Shown: positions 22,538 through 32,426, counted from the first letter of the stretch. The stretch is DNA of 64,000 nt from Zygnema cylindricum (GCA_037447655.1 JBBHKE010000801.1:48794-112793), one strand, 5' to 3'. Made by a program: numbers and translations. Notes: generated by a model not told the origin, from the sequence alone.

Positions 22538-22736
22538 CACCTTGAGTCGTTATTAGCGTATAGAAATTATTAGTGTAAAGAAAAAATTAGCGTCATTCAT
22601 TCTAATTTAGTGTCAGGAGACGTGGCAGATTATGGTCCACGTCCTTAAATAGCGTAATTTATTATATTTAAGGTATCAATGTCAAAATTTTGGGGTGCCG
22701 ATATAGCGTACATAAGGCTAATAACGATTCACGGTG
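22538..22736. mobile_element. MITE type A, 199 bp
   Basis: Starts CACCTTGAGTCGTTATTAG, ends CTAATAACGATTCACGGTG, TA flanks. First of four elements standing almost end to end (22538-25659). Duplicate at 44736-44934. Confidence 0.82.
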
Positions 22737-22743
22737 TACAGTA

Positions 22744-22924
22744 CACCGCGAATCGTTATTAGCGTTAAGAAAAAATTAGCGTCATTCATTCTAATTTAGT
22801 GCTAGGAGACGTGGCGGATTATGGTCCACGTCCTTAAATAGTGTATTTATTATATTTAAGGTATCAATGTCAAAATTTTGGGGTGCCGATATAGCGTACA
22901 TAAGGCTAATAACGATTCACGGTG
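22744..22924. mobile_element. MITE type A, 181 bp
   Basis: Starts CACCGCGAATCGTTATTAG, ends CTAATAACGATTCACGGTG. It lacks about 18 bp of the neighbour's interior. Only seven bases separate it from the previous element. The right flank is CA instead of TA. Duplicate at 44942-45122. Confidence 0.82.
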
Positions 22925-22931
22925 CACAGTA

Positions 22932-23575
22932 TACCGCGAATCGTAATTAGAGTAAATAACGCTAATTCGGTCGCCCTAAATTTCGACTCTATCACCTTAA
23001 ATAGAGTAAATGATTCTAAATTTTTCATTATTCTATTTAAGGTGAGATTTATTTAGCGTAAAAAATTCTAATATAGGTTTGTTTAAAATAGTGTGGAGTA
23101 CGGACGACGTCCGACCGTGAAAAAATGTACTTTTATAAGTAAAAAGGTACAAATAATGATTTAATACAATCGCGCTCGCACGTGAAATCGCACTAAACAA
23201 AAAAAATCAATCACATCGGAAAAAAAGTCGTTCGCATAGCTCTCGTCCGTCGACAACATCGTCGTCAGTGTGAACATTAACTAACATTCAGCGCGACAAA
23301 TAGTACTAACGTCATAATGACGTCAAAAGTAGTAACGTCATAATGACGTCAAAACGATACGGACTGACAGATTTTGTACGTCTACGTTATTTAGTGTTCA
23401 TAATTTCAGCGCGGATAATTATTGCCGACATAACCCAATATAGAGTACTTAAATAAATAAGAGTAAACTTCCTCTATGAAAAATTTCTATCACACGAATT
23501 TGCGTTCATAACTCTAATTGTTTTTTTTAGTTTTTTTACTCTATTTTTTTTTTACTCTACTTACGATTCGCGGTG
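22932..23575. mobile_element. MITE type B, 644 bp
   Basis: Starts TACCGCGAATCGTAATTAGAG (first base changed) and ends TACGATTCGCGGTG, TA flanks. The interior has the type B block GTACGGACGACGTC and a directly repeated TAACGTCATAATGACGTCAAAA near 23308 and 23330. Duplicate at 45130-45773. Confidence 0.75.
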
Positions 23576-23582
23576 TACTGTA

Positions 23583-25659
23583 CACCGCCAATCGCTATTA
23601 GAGTAAACAACGTTGATTCGGTGCCCTATTTTCAAAAAAAAAAAACTGAAATACAATCTATAATTCTATTTTTTCCATTTTTCTAATTAGGGTTTTTTTT
23701 CAAGTAGCGTTAATGATGGAAGTACACTGCGTTGGAAATAGTGTGGCGTACGGACAAGGTATCTTCGTTTGAAATTGTACTTTTTGAATTACAAAGGCAT
23801 AAAAAGACACTTAACATTATTGCGCACACATGTGAATGTGCACTGAAAGAAAGAGATGCAAACTTGTCCACAAAAATCACGTTCTCATTTGTTCGTTCGT
23901 CGAACGTGTGAACAGCACGACGGCGTACGAATTCTCAGATTTTGTACGGGTACACATATTACTGTAGACATCAAAAGGGCGGGTATTTATTATTCAGGAC
24001 AACTCAAATTACAGTCAGGGATTAATAAGTTTATATATTTAAAAAAAAAATAAAAAAATATCCCGATTAATGTTAATAATACTATTTTTTTTTTTACGCT
24101 ATTTATTCCTTTACTCTAATAGCTAATGTTGGGTATCGAGGACCATTTGCCGATATTCTATATATATCGAATTTCAGGTACCCGATAATTGATATATCGC
24201 TTCGATATATCGAAAAGCTAAATATCGCGATATATCGCCGATATATCTCCGATATATCATATCTTTAATATATCGAGGCTTTTTAAAACAAAAAATTATA
24301 ACTATTTTTGCTACTGCTGCTAGAACTAATGCTGCTGCAGCTGGTAGTAAATATCCGGAAGCATTTCAGTGTCATTATCCTCTTCACCTCCCATGCTACC
24401 TCCCATCCCTTGGGAATCCATGGAGAAAACTAAAAGTGTAACCTTTCTAGAATATTAGGGTGAACTTCAATTAGAGGAAAAGTGGGGTTGTTTACTGGAC
24501 GTCGTACGATTTCGTACAGATTGGTACCATATTTCTTTTTTTGTCAGACGAAACATGGCGAAACATGTCTACTGGACGGCTCCAATATTATAGGCGTAAG
24601 TATCGACCGTTGGATTTTTCACTTTTGTAGATTCGCGACGCAATCATGCACATCGTCCAGTTTGAAGAGACTTTGCTCGGCGAGGAGAGTTTCTTTAGAC
24701 TGGTCGCGTACCATTGGTACACGTGAAAGGCAAAAAAAAAGTCCACCACGTACAGGCAATGAGAATCAAACACGTCGTACACGCCATGTGCCTTCCGCCA
24801 CAGTGTATGAAGGTCGACCGAAATATCTTCGCACGCTCCTTCTGACATCCGCTGACCTTAAAAGTTTGCGGCGCCTTTTTGACATTCCGTTCCGTTATTT
24901 TGATTTTCAATTTCAAAATTAAAATCTGGTCGCAAAATTTTCTTACGAATCATTAACTACCTCCGCTCCTACAAATATTATGTACAGATTTTCAGCTTGA
25001 AGAATATTTCTAGATTTTAAGAATCTGAAAATTAACCTACGTGGCGCCAATTATAATTGAGAAACGATGTCTATTGGCACGACATAATGGAAGGCCGTGC
25101 CACTAAACACTAGAAATAGACGTATCCGCATGTTTACTAGGACCGCCTAATGGAGAACAGGCCTTAGTCGCTTGAAATGGATAAGTCGTAATGGCTACCA
25201 ATCTGCAGATTGGAAGGTGCTTGCAAAAATGCCTGCAGATTGGTAGGTATTCCTGCCTGAAAGCATGAAAAGAACAGTGCAATTTCTTTTTTTCAGATTA
25301 TACTTTGACTTAACTAGTGTGACCTTTTCGTATGTGAAATCTCTACGTACTAAATAATTAATAATATGAATTACGGAATTATTACTTTTTTGTCGGTTAG
25401 ATTTTGCGGCGTCTACCTTTAAGTCACGGAACGAAAATCGCGTCGTACGTCGCGTATCAAACAATTTGTCTTCATCGCTAAAATAACACATTATATAAAA
25501 TATTAAATTTAAAAAATAATATATATCGCGATAATTTTTGTTGGTCTCGGTACGATATATCGAGAAGTTTGCTCGATCGATATTCAATATATTTAATATC
25601 GAAATTATCGCGATATGAAATTACCCGCTACCCAACACTACTAATAGCGATTGACGGTG
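23583..25659. mobile_element. MITE type B, 552 bp, split by a hAT element
   Basis: Starts CACCGCCAATCGCTATTAG and ends CTAATAGCGATTGACGGTG with TA flanks. Removing the 1517-bp hAT insertion and one 8-bp TSD leaves 552 bp. That is the length of the uninterrupted homologue at 38086-38637, which lies in the opposite orientation. Duplicate at 45781-47857. Confidence 0.85.
24124..25640. mobile_element. Non-autonomous hAT element, 1517 bp
   Basis: Terminal inverted repeats TAATGTTGGGTA (left) and TACCCAACACTA (right) fit hAT ends. It is flanked by a perfect 8-bp duplication CTAATAGC (24116-24123 and 25641-25648), the hAT hallmark. Both subterminal regions are crowded with CGATATATCG and TATCGCGATA motifs, possible transposase-binding sites. 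A short minus-strand piece near 24330-24420 (MDSQGMGGSMGGEEDND) may be a transposase remnant, but no BED finger or dimerisation domain is visible. Confidence 0.9.
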
Positions 25660-25661
25660 TA

Positions 25662-26117
25662 GCCTCTTTGGCTCTCAGATTTGACACGTGTTTAGTTGGC
25701 AGAAGAACACAAGAAGTAACAAAACCCTAAACACGGAAACAACCGTCCTTGTTTTTTTGTCAAAAATTATCGAAGATTCCCTGTACTTCTTTGCCAAAAG
25801 TACGACCAAAACCAGAATCTCTGCTGCTTGTGGATGTTTTGTCACAGGCGTTAAAAACAAGAAAAAATCGTCGAGATCCACAAAAAGCCCGCGTTGAACA
25901 AATCCCGCGGAACAGAATTATACAGCAATCGAACGGCGAACGTACGGACAGTCGAACGTACGGACAGAAAAATTCATTCGGCATGAGACTTGAGCCCAAA
26001 CAGGAATTGGTATGACTCAAGCGCTAACACGGGGAGGGAGAGAGAAGGAGAGAAACGGGGAACACGAGGGAGAGGGCTAGGCAGAGGGGGGCGGCGGGGA
26101 AGTGCAAAGGAAGGAGG
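25662..26117. other. Unassigned spacer
   Basis: Short overlapping frames on both strands (for example 25688-25897 and 25760-26020) show no recognisable domain. It includes a repeated CGAACGTACGGACAG near 25937 and 25953 and ends in a GGGA tract (26031-26117). Confidence 0.3.
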
Positions 26118-26361
26118 TGTTGGAGAAATGTCCACTTTGGAATCCACACGTGTGTATCGCGCTGTAAGCTGGTTCGCCAGTGCGCCGCTCATCACCGTAT
26201 AAATTCGGTATTAGGCGCTTGCGTAGACATCGGCCGGGTAGCTCAGTTGGTAGAGCAGTATACGGTTCACACAGGTCCCGGGTTCGATCCCTGGCTTGGC
26301 CATTTTCCAAAGTTAACACTTTTGCACCCTAACGATTAGTTGAAAATCGTAGATTCTAACA
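26118..26361 (+). mobile_element. Short LTR-like element S1 with tRNA-like sequence
   Basis: 244 bp starting TGTTGGAGAAATGTCC and ending GATTCTAACA (TG...CA with short inverted ends TGTTRGA/TCTAACA). GGAGG stands on both sides (26113-26117, 26362-26366), but in a GGAGG-rich tract this proves little. It may be a solo LTR of a small retroelement or a SINE-like unit. Duplicate at 48316-48559. Confidence 0.55.
26232..26302 (+). other. tRNA-like sequence in S1
   Basis: The acceptor stem (GGCCGGG/CTTGGCC, two wobble pairs), D arm (GCTCAGTTGGTAGAGC) and T arm (CCGGGTTCGATCCCTGG) pair well and hold good A and B boxes. The anticodon arm does not pair (GTATA against CACAG). It is therefore a tRNA-derived module or pseudo-tRNA, not a working tRNA gene. 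Confidence 0.75.
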
Positions 26362-26517
26362 GGAGGGAGGCGAGGGAGAGAGGGAGAGGGAGGGCTCTCT
26401 AAGAGAGAGCGAGGGACGGCCAAAGAGGGGGAGGGAGCAGGAGGGAGGGGTAAGGGAGGGCGCGAGGGAAAGAGCGAGGAATGAGGAGGGATGGAGGGTG
26501 CGACGGGGAGGGAGGGG
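26362..26517 (+). repeat. GGGA-rich purine tract
   Basis: Homopurine run between S1 and S2, with CTCTCTAAGAGAGAG as a small palindrome near 26394. The Pro/Ser/Leu-rich frame on the minus strand is spurious. Confidence 0.85.
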
Positions 26518-26701
26518 TGTTAGATTTCTGTGAAATCCGGGATTCGGCATTCACACGCTAGGGATAATAGAGCCGACAGGACTCGAACCTGGGACCTTTG
26601 ACTTAAGCGGTCAATGCACTAACCACTGTGTCACCAGCTCGTTGTAGAGTTTGGCGGGTCCGTACCCATATATTACGGGTGGCTTTGAGTATGGTATAAC
26701 A
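26518..26701. mobile_element. Short LTR-like element S2 with antisense tRNA-like sequence
   Basis: 184 bp starting TGTTAGATTTCTGTGAAATCC and ending ATGGTATAACA. Like S1 it lies inside a GGGA tract and carries a tRNA-like sequence, here on the minus strand. No clean target-site duplication (AGGGG against TAGGG). Duplicate at 48716-48899. Confidence 0.5.
26569..26641 (-). other. tRNA-Lys(CUU)-like sequence in S2
   Basis: The minus strand folds as a cloverleaf: acceptor CGAGCTG/CGGCTCT (six of seven pairs), anticodon stem TTGAC/GTCAA (perfect), T arm CCAGG-TTCGAGT-CCTGT (four of five). The anticodon loop CGCTTAA places CTT at 34-36, but position 33 is G where T is almost invariant. It is likely a tRNA-derived pseudogene or retroelement module. 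Confidence 0.7.
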
Positions 26702-26915
26702 TAGGGAGGGAGGGAGGGACAAAGAGAGGGAGAGGGAGGGAGGTAGAGGGGGGGAGGGAAGAGGGAGAAAGAGGAGGGGAAGTGGAGGGGGAGGGAGGTG
26801 GGGAAAGGGGAACAAGATAGGCGGGATAAGATAGGGGAAAGGTGGGGAGGCGGGGGTGAAGAGGGTAAGAGGTGGGGGGGGGGCGAAGGGGAGTGAGAGG
26901 GGAGGGAGAAAGAGA
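26702..26915 (+). repeat. GGGA-rich purine tract
   Basis: The near-identity with block II ends near 26720 inside this tract. Beyond it, the two copies differ strongly in repeat units (compare 48900-49120). Confidence 0.85.
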
Positions 26916-27054
26916 AATTCTTATTCTTTAAATTACTCAAAAGCAACATTTAATAGAAATGGAATTAGATTTAATAGCTCTAATATTAACCACAATATTA
27001 GTTAATATAAATTAATTTCACAAAATTGATTTTTCCACTCTAATAACGGGTCAC

Positions 27055-28282
27055 TTTGAGTCGGGCTGACTTTATTAAAAAGCGCGATGCTAAACCATCT
27101 GAGTCCATGGGAACAAAAATAAGTAGCAGTGCAAAAACTGAAATTCTAAATGTGGGGGGAAGAAACAAAAAGGATAAGCAAGACAAAAGCAACGAATATA
27201 CGAAAAGATGGCAGGTAAACCGAAAACACCCAAAGAAGCAAAAAACCAACAAACGAAACATTAAAGGAAAGATCCAACAGCTATCAACAAAACCCCAACA
27301 TAACTAAAAATCTACGAAAAGCAACCACGTAAGTCCCCGAATCCCGGAGGAGCACGAGGAGGGAGTTTCAGGACACGTCGACGATCCATAGCTGCAATAG
27401 ACGATCCAAGGAGGATAGAAGCTTGCACCCGTTGTAGGGCGAGTGCAAGGCCACTGATACACGTTGACGATAAAAAGAAAGTAAGTACTAAAACAGAAGG
27501 GCTCCCAAGTTCCCGCCGCTCGAATGCGCGGACCACAAGCACGAAGGAACTCGTCCAAAGCCACCCTCAAACAACCAAATATCTCGACCGCCATCGAAAT
27601 TAAGCCATCCATAGCATCGCGATGTGCATAATCACGCTCTTTCCTCCTAGCTGCGTCACGGGCGGCAACACCAACATGTCGAGCTGCTTGGCCGACGATT
27701 GTATCCGAGGAAGGGTTTGCCAAAACAACGTCACCAAATGTACGACGCGCACCATCGAGTAGTACAATGTCGCTTGACGTGTGGATCCAAACCGAGCGGG
27801 CAACCCAACACACGAATGCCTTTTAGATGGAGGAGTATGAAACCCAAAAGGGGGAGTGAAAGAAGGAGGAATAGCACGAGGGGACCAAACAACACAATTA
27901 CAGGGTTGGACATAAATATTAAGTTCGGCCAAAAATTCTTTGAAAAAGTTACAGGCTAGTATAACTTGGTCCCTCAGGACCAATAATTTGTGTATCGACC
28001 GTAACTTAAGGGAAGAGGCAATAAGGGAAAGCGACCGAGGAAGCTCGGAGGGCCCGGTAATGAGAAAGGGCAAACAAAAGGCCTCCAAGAGGATCGCCCC
28101 GACGAGTGCCAGTTGTGGGAGAAAGTGGGACCAAATCACCATCAGTGATAAAAGTGAGGCTGCTGCTCAAAGAATAAAAGGCCCTCACAAAAGGAAATAT
28201 GTAGAAAATTGGAGAAGGTTCAGCCATAAGCTCCCAAAATATGGCATCCTGATCCACTGTATTGAAAGCATTAAAAACATCG
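27055..28282 (-). mobile_element. Truncated LINE-like (non-LTR) retroelement fragment
   Basis: Absent from block II, where CTCTAATAAGGGTTCACGGTG is continuous (near 49246). The flanks ACGGGTCAC (27046-27054) and ACGATTCAC (28283-28291) look like an imperfect 9-bp target-site duplication. The minus strand encodes RT pieces, so the insertion is 5'-truncated at its right end, as is common for LINEs. The 3' end (left) has no poly(A). Confidence 0.75.
27304..28282 (-). pseudogene. LINE-type reverse transcriptase fragment (broken)
   Basis: Read right to left: DVFNAFNTVDQDAIFWEL (RT motif A, first Asp at the very truncation point), then GTRRGDPLGGLLFAL (motif B, typically GVRQGDPLG), then a stop and VTVDTQIIGP where the family usually has a motif C of the LADDTHIIGP type. 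One catalytic Asp is therefore lost. Then VQPCNCVVWSP and GFHTPPSKR. Frames at 28006-28257, 27600-28142 and 27304-27813 are separated by stops or shifts. Confidence 0.75.
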
Positions 28283-28299
28283 ACGATTCACGGTGTATT

Positions 28300-28800
28300 G
28301 TCACGGTACAATGATTTTTTAATATTTTTGTTTCTTAAATTGTGATGCCACCGTCAAAACCCTATTTTTTTATTTTAGGGTTTCAAAGTATCGTGAATTA
28401 AATATAATATTTGATCTTAAAATTATAACTATACTTAATATTAATGTTATAATTTATACTTTATATTAATATTATAACTATACAATATCAAAATTATAAT
28501 TCTACTTAATATTAATATGATAACTATATTTAATATAAATATTGTAATCAAACTCTCAAAACATGTTTTTCTTTAGGTTTTCATCTTTCTAAAGTGCCCA
28601 ACAAAAAAAAACAACACACTAAAGTATATTTATCACATATATTAGGTTAAGCATTTAATATAATCATAAAAATATATCGTAACATCACAATATAATAAAC
28701 TTTCACCGATATTATGTTTTTTTGTCCTTGTCTATTGTTTAAGGAAGTCCATTATAAACAACACCACTACTTCTTAAACTTCATACACCTTCTGAATCGC
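28300..28800. other. AT-rich spacer shared with block II
   Basis: Very AT-rich, with repeated TTAATATTAATATTATAA-like units. Homologous to 49274-49785 with many substitutions and a small deletion. No gene is seen. Confidence 0.5.
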
Positions 28801-28805
28801 TTTTT

Positions 28806-29328
28806 TTAGACGAAATATGTAGGATTTATATATACATAAATATATATATATGTATTATATATATATTTGTATATATATGTATATATGTATATATTTATAG
28901 ATGTATATATATATGTATATATAAGTATATATATATATGTATATATGTATATGTCTATAGATGTATATATATATACATATATACACATATATAAATACAT
29001 ATATACATGTATATATGTGTATATATGTATATATATATATACAATATATATATATACATATATATATGTATATATATATATATATCTATTATATATTTGT
29101 ATATATATGTATATACATCAATATATATGTATATGTATATATAGTTGTATATCTATATATATAGATAATAAATATTACATATCTCCTCTCTATATATAAT
29201 ATATTTAATTATGTAAAAATAGTGTGTGTATATATCTATATATATATATATATATATATAGTCTATATATATATATCTCTCTATGCCATATTTTATGTAG
29301 ATATATGGTTTACCTATATACTACAAAG

Positions 29329-29379
<51 letters not shown>

Positions 29380-29460
29380 AATAGCCATATATGTATATAT
29401 ATATACAATAATATATAATTATATTATTGTTATTATATATATTATTAAATATATAAACAT
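28806..29460. repeat. (TA)n / GTATATAT microsatellite array
   Basis: About 650 bp of TATATA with interspersed G and C, paralogous to 49785-50150 but of different length. The Tyr/Ile-only frames in it are artefacts. Confidence 0.9.
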
Positions 29461-30619
29461 ATTTATGAAAGTACATTACAACCTTTCACATCTCGCTCCC
29501 TAAATTCGAAATTTATAGTCTAGCATGCATTAACATTAATAATTTCTCAACGCCAATAACGATGGAAGGCAAACGTTTCCAATCTCACTTATCCCGTTTT
29601 TCGTTAGTATAAGTTTATTAATTCCCTAATTGATTAAATAGATATGGTTTGGTTCAATTAATTTTTGAAATCCAAAAAACTTTTCTTATTTGGTCCAATC
29701 ATGCCAAACCTGGTTCGAAGTGATGTAAGGATGTACGAACATACAATATCATAAGTTGGGGTACGGCCCCATGTGGCTAAGTAAAGTTTTTTTTTTGTTG
29801 TTTTCCTCAAAAACTTAGCATCTGCTAAAGTTGCATCCGTATGAAGAAATCGCAAAAATGCAAGCGCAATCTTCGAGCTTAGGATGTACGACAAGTTGAC
29901 GTCTTTTGTTTTTTCGGCCCACTGTCACGTTATCAACAAGCTTAGCTTAAAACAAATCGGCGATTTGTTTTGAATGAAGTAACAAGACTTTCACAAATGG
30001 ATAAACACATTCGCATGCATCAAAAGTTTTCAAATGTATTTGACGACAAGAAAAAATACAAGGTTGTTTTTTTTTTCCCTCTTGCCCACTGTACGATTTT
30101 TTTTGCAGTGGCCACAAGGCTTCAATGTCATTTCTAGGAAAGGTGAAAAATCCGTGAAGGCATCTCTGCACCTTGCGCCTCTCTCACCTTACTCAAATTA
30201 TCACTTCTTAACTCAAAACTTCACTACTTCGTGGCACCAGTGGAGGAAGGAAGGCATAATGTTGAGGGCGGCCGCACCTGCGTGAACCAAGTCACGCTGG
30301 GAAGAATCTAAACAATGCGCCCCAAAAAATGAGGTTTTTTATTTTGCAGGGGCCTCAAGAATTGTATTTCCATTCATGGCGAGAGAGTCAAATGCAAAAG
30401 CATCTTGTTCACCTATGGTTGTAAGGTTGTACGTCTACGATGTCAAGCAAAGAAATACGATATACCAAAACATTTCAAAAAATACGATGTGTCTTGCGAC
30501 GTTCCTAAAACTTTCAAAATATAAGGTGCGTCAAGACAGATTGTAGACGTTGACAGTCCTCAGGGGCATTGTTGACGTATAGAATCTTCACACCCTTAAG
30601 TTACAATATCGTTGTTACA
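29461..30619. other. Unassigned stretch
   Basis: The first part (to about 29750) matches 50175-50465 of block II. The rest shows no homology I recognise. Short frames (29658-29894 minus, 29947-30171 minus, 30034-30285 plus) have no recognisable domain or motif. Confidence 0.35.
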
Positions 30620-30877
30620 TGTAGAAATTAATGGTTTCCGGTAGGTATTTTGAAGGTCTAATTTGTGTAAAAGAAAACTAGAAAAGAAGCAAAAGCAGCA
30701 TGCATCTAACTCCTTTTCAAGTCCCCACACTTGTCGCAGTCACTGAAGAGTGGAGAGAGAGTTACAGCCATGGCTGCCTAGGGTGTCTAAGAAGACAAGG
30801 TCTAGGTTAGAGTTACCAAAAAGGCTGGATGGACCCAGAATTTGATCTTGGTACCTACTGTCCGTCAAAGTAGCCGA
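30620..30877 (+). repeat. Fragment of B-type LTR (5' part)
   Basis: Starts TGTAGAAATTAATGG like the B1 LTR and keeps TGTCGCAGTCACTGAAGAG and GCCATGGCTGCC. It is cut at 30877 by the C-type solo LTR. Confidence 0.75.
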
Positions 30878-31883
30878 TGTTGAAATCACTAGATTTAGGG
30901 GGTATTTTCTAGGTCTTAATATATTTAAATTAAAAGAAGAGCACAGGCAGCTTGCCTCCACCTCCTCCCTCTAGCCCCAATACTTGTCGTTGTCACTAAA
31001 GGAAAGTGAGGGAGGTGGAGCCATGGCTGCCTCAGCTCTATACGCAGGGCTAAAGAGTGATATAAGTCACTCTTTAACAAAAAGGTAGAGTCCGACAAGA
31101 CTCGAACCACCGACCGACAGAGCAAGGCGTAGCCGTCATCTCTAACCGGTCTGTCGTAGAAGTTTGTTAGACAACATAGTGTTTGAATGCTATTTAAACA
31201 TTGCTTAGGAACTATAATCGGATTAACGAAATTACAAATAAAGAACATAAAGACTAGTTGGAATATGGTGCGAACAAAAACCCACACGACACAAATGTAG
31301 TGGACATTTGTTTTAATGGCTAGTATTAAAAGCCGGTTTGGATCCAACGGCACACATCATCACCAAAATCCCGAAATTGACGCTTTGGCAGTTTTCAAGC
31401 GTAACATGACTTGGCGCCACGTGGCAAGATAGCCTAAGGAAGTGGGAATCCCGAGGAGCATGAGGACAAGTTCGAAAGTGACAAATGTCCACTCCATGGC
31501 CTTGTCGTACTTAGGCCATACAGAAAGGACACCGGCCACAGTACCAATCTGAACTGTAAAGTCTTATGATTCGTTCGTACATGAGTAGATAGGGGTTGTG
31601 AGATGGATTTAAGACTTAGAGGATTGAGGAGGTAACCGCCTCTCTCCCAATAAGCTTCTATAAATATTGGCATTTTTGCCACTTAATAACTAATCGACTA
31701 GTTGGGCGTTTTTAGTGAGTCCTTTTGCCGTGGACTCAGGGGAGTCAAAACTGCACATAGGTGTAGTCAGATTGTCTGTTTGCCTGTTGGGGTAGCAGTG
31801 GTTTTAGTTGAAAGAGGGTTAGTCAAAAACAACCTAAGGGCCACACATCACACTATTGGATTGTTTAACAGAATAACTCTGTA
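30878..31883 (+). repeat. Solo LTR of C-type Copia (about 1 kb)
   Basis: Starts TGTTGAAATCACTAGATTT and runs parallel to the element C LTR (60007-61006), including CTTGTCGTTGTCACT, GCCATGGCTGCCTCAGCTC, the antisense tRNA-like segment (31090-31156) and TTGCCGTGGACTCAGGGGAGTC. The right end is mutated and set by comparison only. No internal sequence is attached, so it is a solo LTR or remnant. Confidence 0.75.
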
Positions 31884-31907
31884 ACTTTCGACCTACACGC
31901 ATGTCCT

Positions 31908-31912
31908 GTGTT
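31908..31912 (+). repeat. Target-site duplication GTGTT, left of element A
   Basis: GTGTT precedes the 5' LTR and recurs at 37873-37877 directly after the 3' LTR. Confidence 0.85.
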
Positions 31913-32412
31913 AGTAAGATTCAATGTTGTAATTGGTTGTCTTTTTTGTCGCGCTGCCAGATAATTTGTCGTTTTGTTTTAGTGGGTGGTCTTGTTAGTT
32001 TGGCGTCATTATGTCTCTTAGATCGTTTCGTAGATTCCTGGTCTCGCGTAGATTCGGTTTTGCGACGACCAGGTTTAATTGTCGTTTAGTTTGTACGGGT
32101 TTGTTTGGGTTGTACGATTTAGGTATACGTTTGCGTTGTACTTTAGTTTTTTGATGTTTCGCGTGATGACGTGTTTTGATTGTTAGGCGCTTCGTGCGCA
32201 CCTTATGTTTCGTTTGTTTTAGTTTGATTGTGTGACGTTACACTTACAGTACTATTTACTGCAGCTTAGAAGGAGGTAAGATTTAATCTTTTTGTGGGAG
32301 AAAATGTCCGTGAAGTATATTGGTTTTTCGTGGACAGTTCTCTTTCGTCTGCATTTTTTTTTTATGCTTCCGCTGTAATCTTGCACTTTGCATTTTGTGT
32401 GAGATCCTATCA
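31913..32412 (+). repeat. Element A 5' LTR
   Basis: Aligns with 37374-37872. Its first bases AGTAAG correspond to TGTTAG in the 3' LTR, so the canonical TG end has mutated here. It ends GAGATCCTATCA. The TSD supports this boundary. Confidence 0.88.
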
Positions 32413-32414
32413 AG

Positions 32415-32426
32415 TGGTATCGGAGC
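32415..32426 (+). promoter_or_regulatory. Element A primer-binding site (tRNA-iMet 3' end)
   Basis: TGGTATCGGAGC, two bases after the LTR, matches the common plant Copia site TGGTATCAGAGC at 11 of 12 bases, complementary to the 3' end of initiator tRNA-Met. Confidence 0.9.

Larger units (their letters stand above)
19540..26720 (+). repeat. Near-identical core, copy I (about 7.2 kb)
   Basis: Identical to 41738-48918 at a constant offset of 22198, so there is no net indel. Differences noticed: G/T near 19589, 19743 and 20304, and A/T near 20309. The core holds five MITE-type elements, one hAT element, two short LTR-like elements with tRNA-like sequences, and AT-rich spacers. No host gene is recognised in it. 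Confidence 0.9.
18693..29750 (+). repeat. Duplication block I, right arm
   Basis: Matches 40894-50465. Identity changes along the block: many small differences in 18693-19540, almost none in 19540-26720, then many again from 26720 to about 29750. A LINE-like insertion (27055-28282) is absent from block II. The match fades around 29750/50465. Confidence 0.88.

Noticed and set aside
24180-24270. CRISPR-like repeat cluster (CGATATATCG)
   Set aside because: Units are short, irregular and palindromic without spacers of even length; they fit hAT subterminal motifs in a eukaryotic genome.
24482-24922. 146-codon frame as a hAT transposase
   Set aside because: No BED zinc finger, RNase H-like catalytic motif or hAT dimerisation region is visible, and several frames overlap on both strands.
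25195-25587. 130-codon minus-strand frame as a gene in the hAT element
   Set aside because: No recognisable domain, and it partly overlaps the subterminal repeat region.
26232-26302. Functional tRNA gene (and its copy at 48430-48500)
   Set aside because: Acceptor, D and T arms pair, but the anticodon stem does not and the sequence sits inside a short TG...CA repeat unit.
26569-26641. Functional tRNA-Lys(CUU) gene on the minus strand
   Set aside because: Position 33 is G instead of T, one acceptor pair and one T-stem pair fail, and it lies within a repeat element in a purine tract.
26356-26949. Pro/Ser/Leu-rich or Arg/Gly-rich proteins in the purine tracts (also 48554-49214)
   Set aside because: Low-complexity GGGA repeats read on either strand give such frames; composition explains them fully.
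19929-28295. One giant TIR transposon spanning the whole core (GACCGTGAATCG ... CGATTCACGGTG)
   Set aside because: The ends resemble the MITE TIRs, but the near-identity with block II starts before the left end and stops well inside the right end, so it does not behave as one mobile unit.
28806-29503. Tyr/Ile-rich proteins in long open frames
   Set aside because: They are translations of a TATATA microsatellite and have no independent support.
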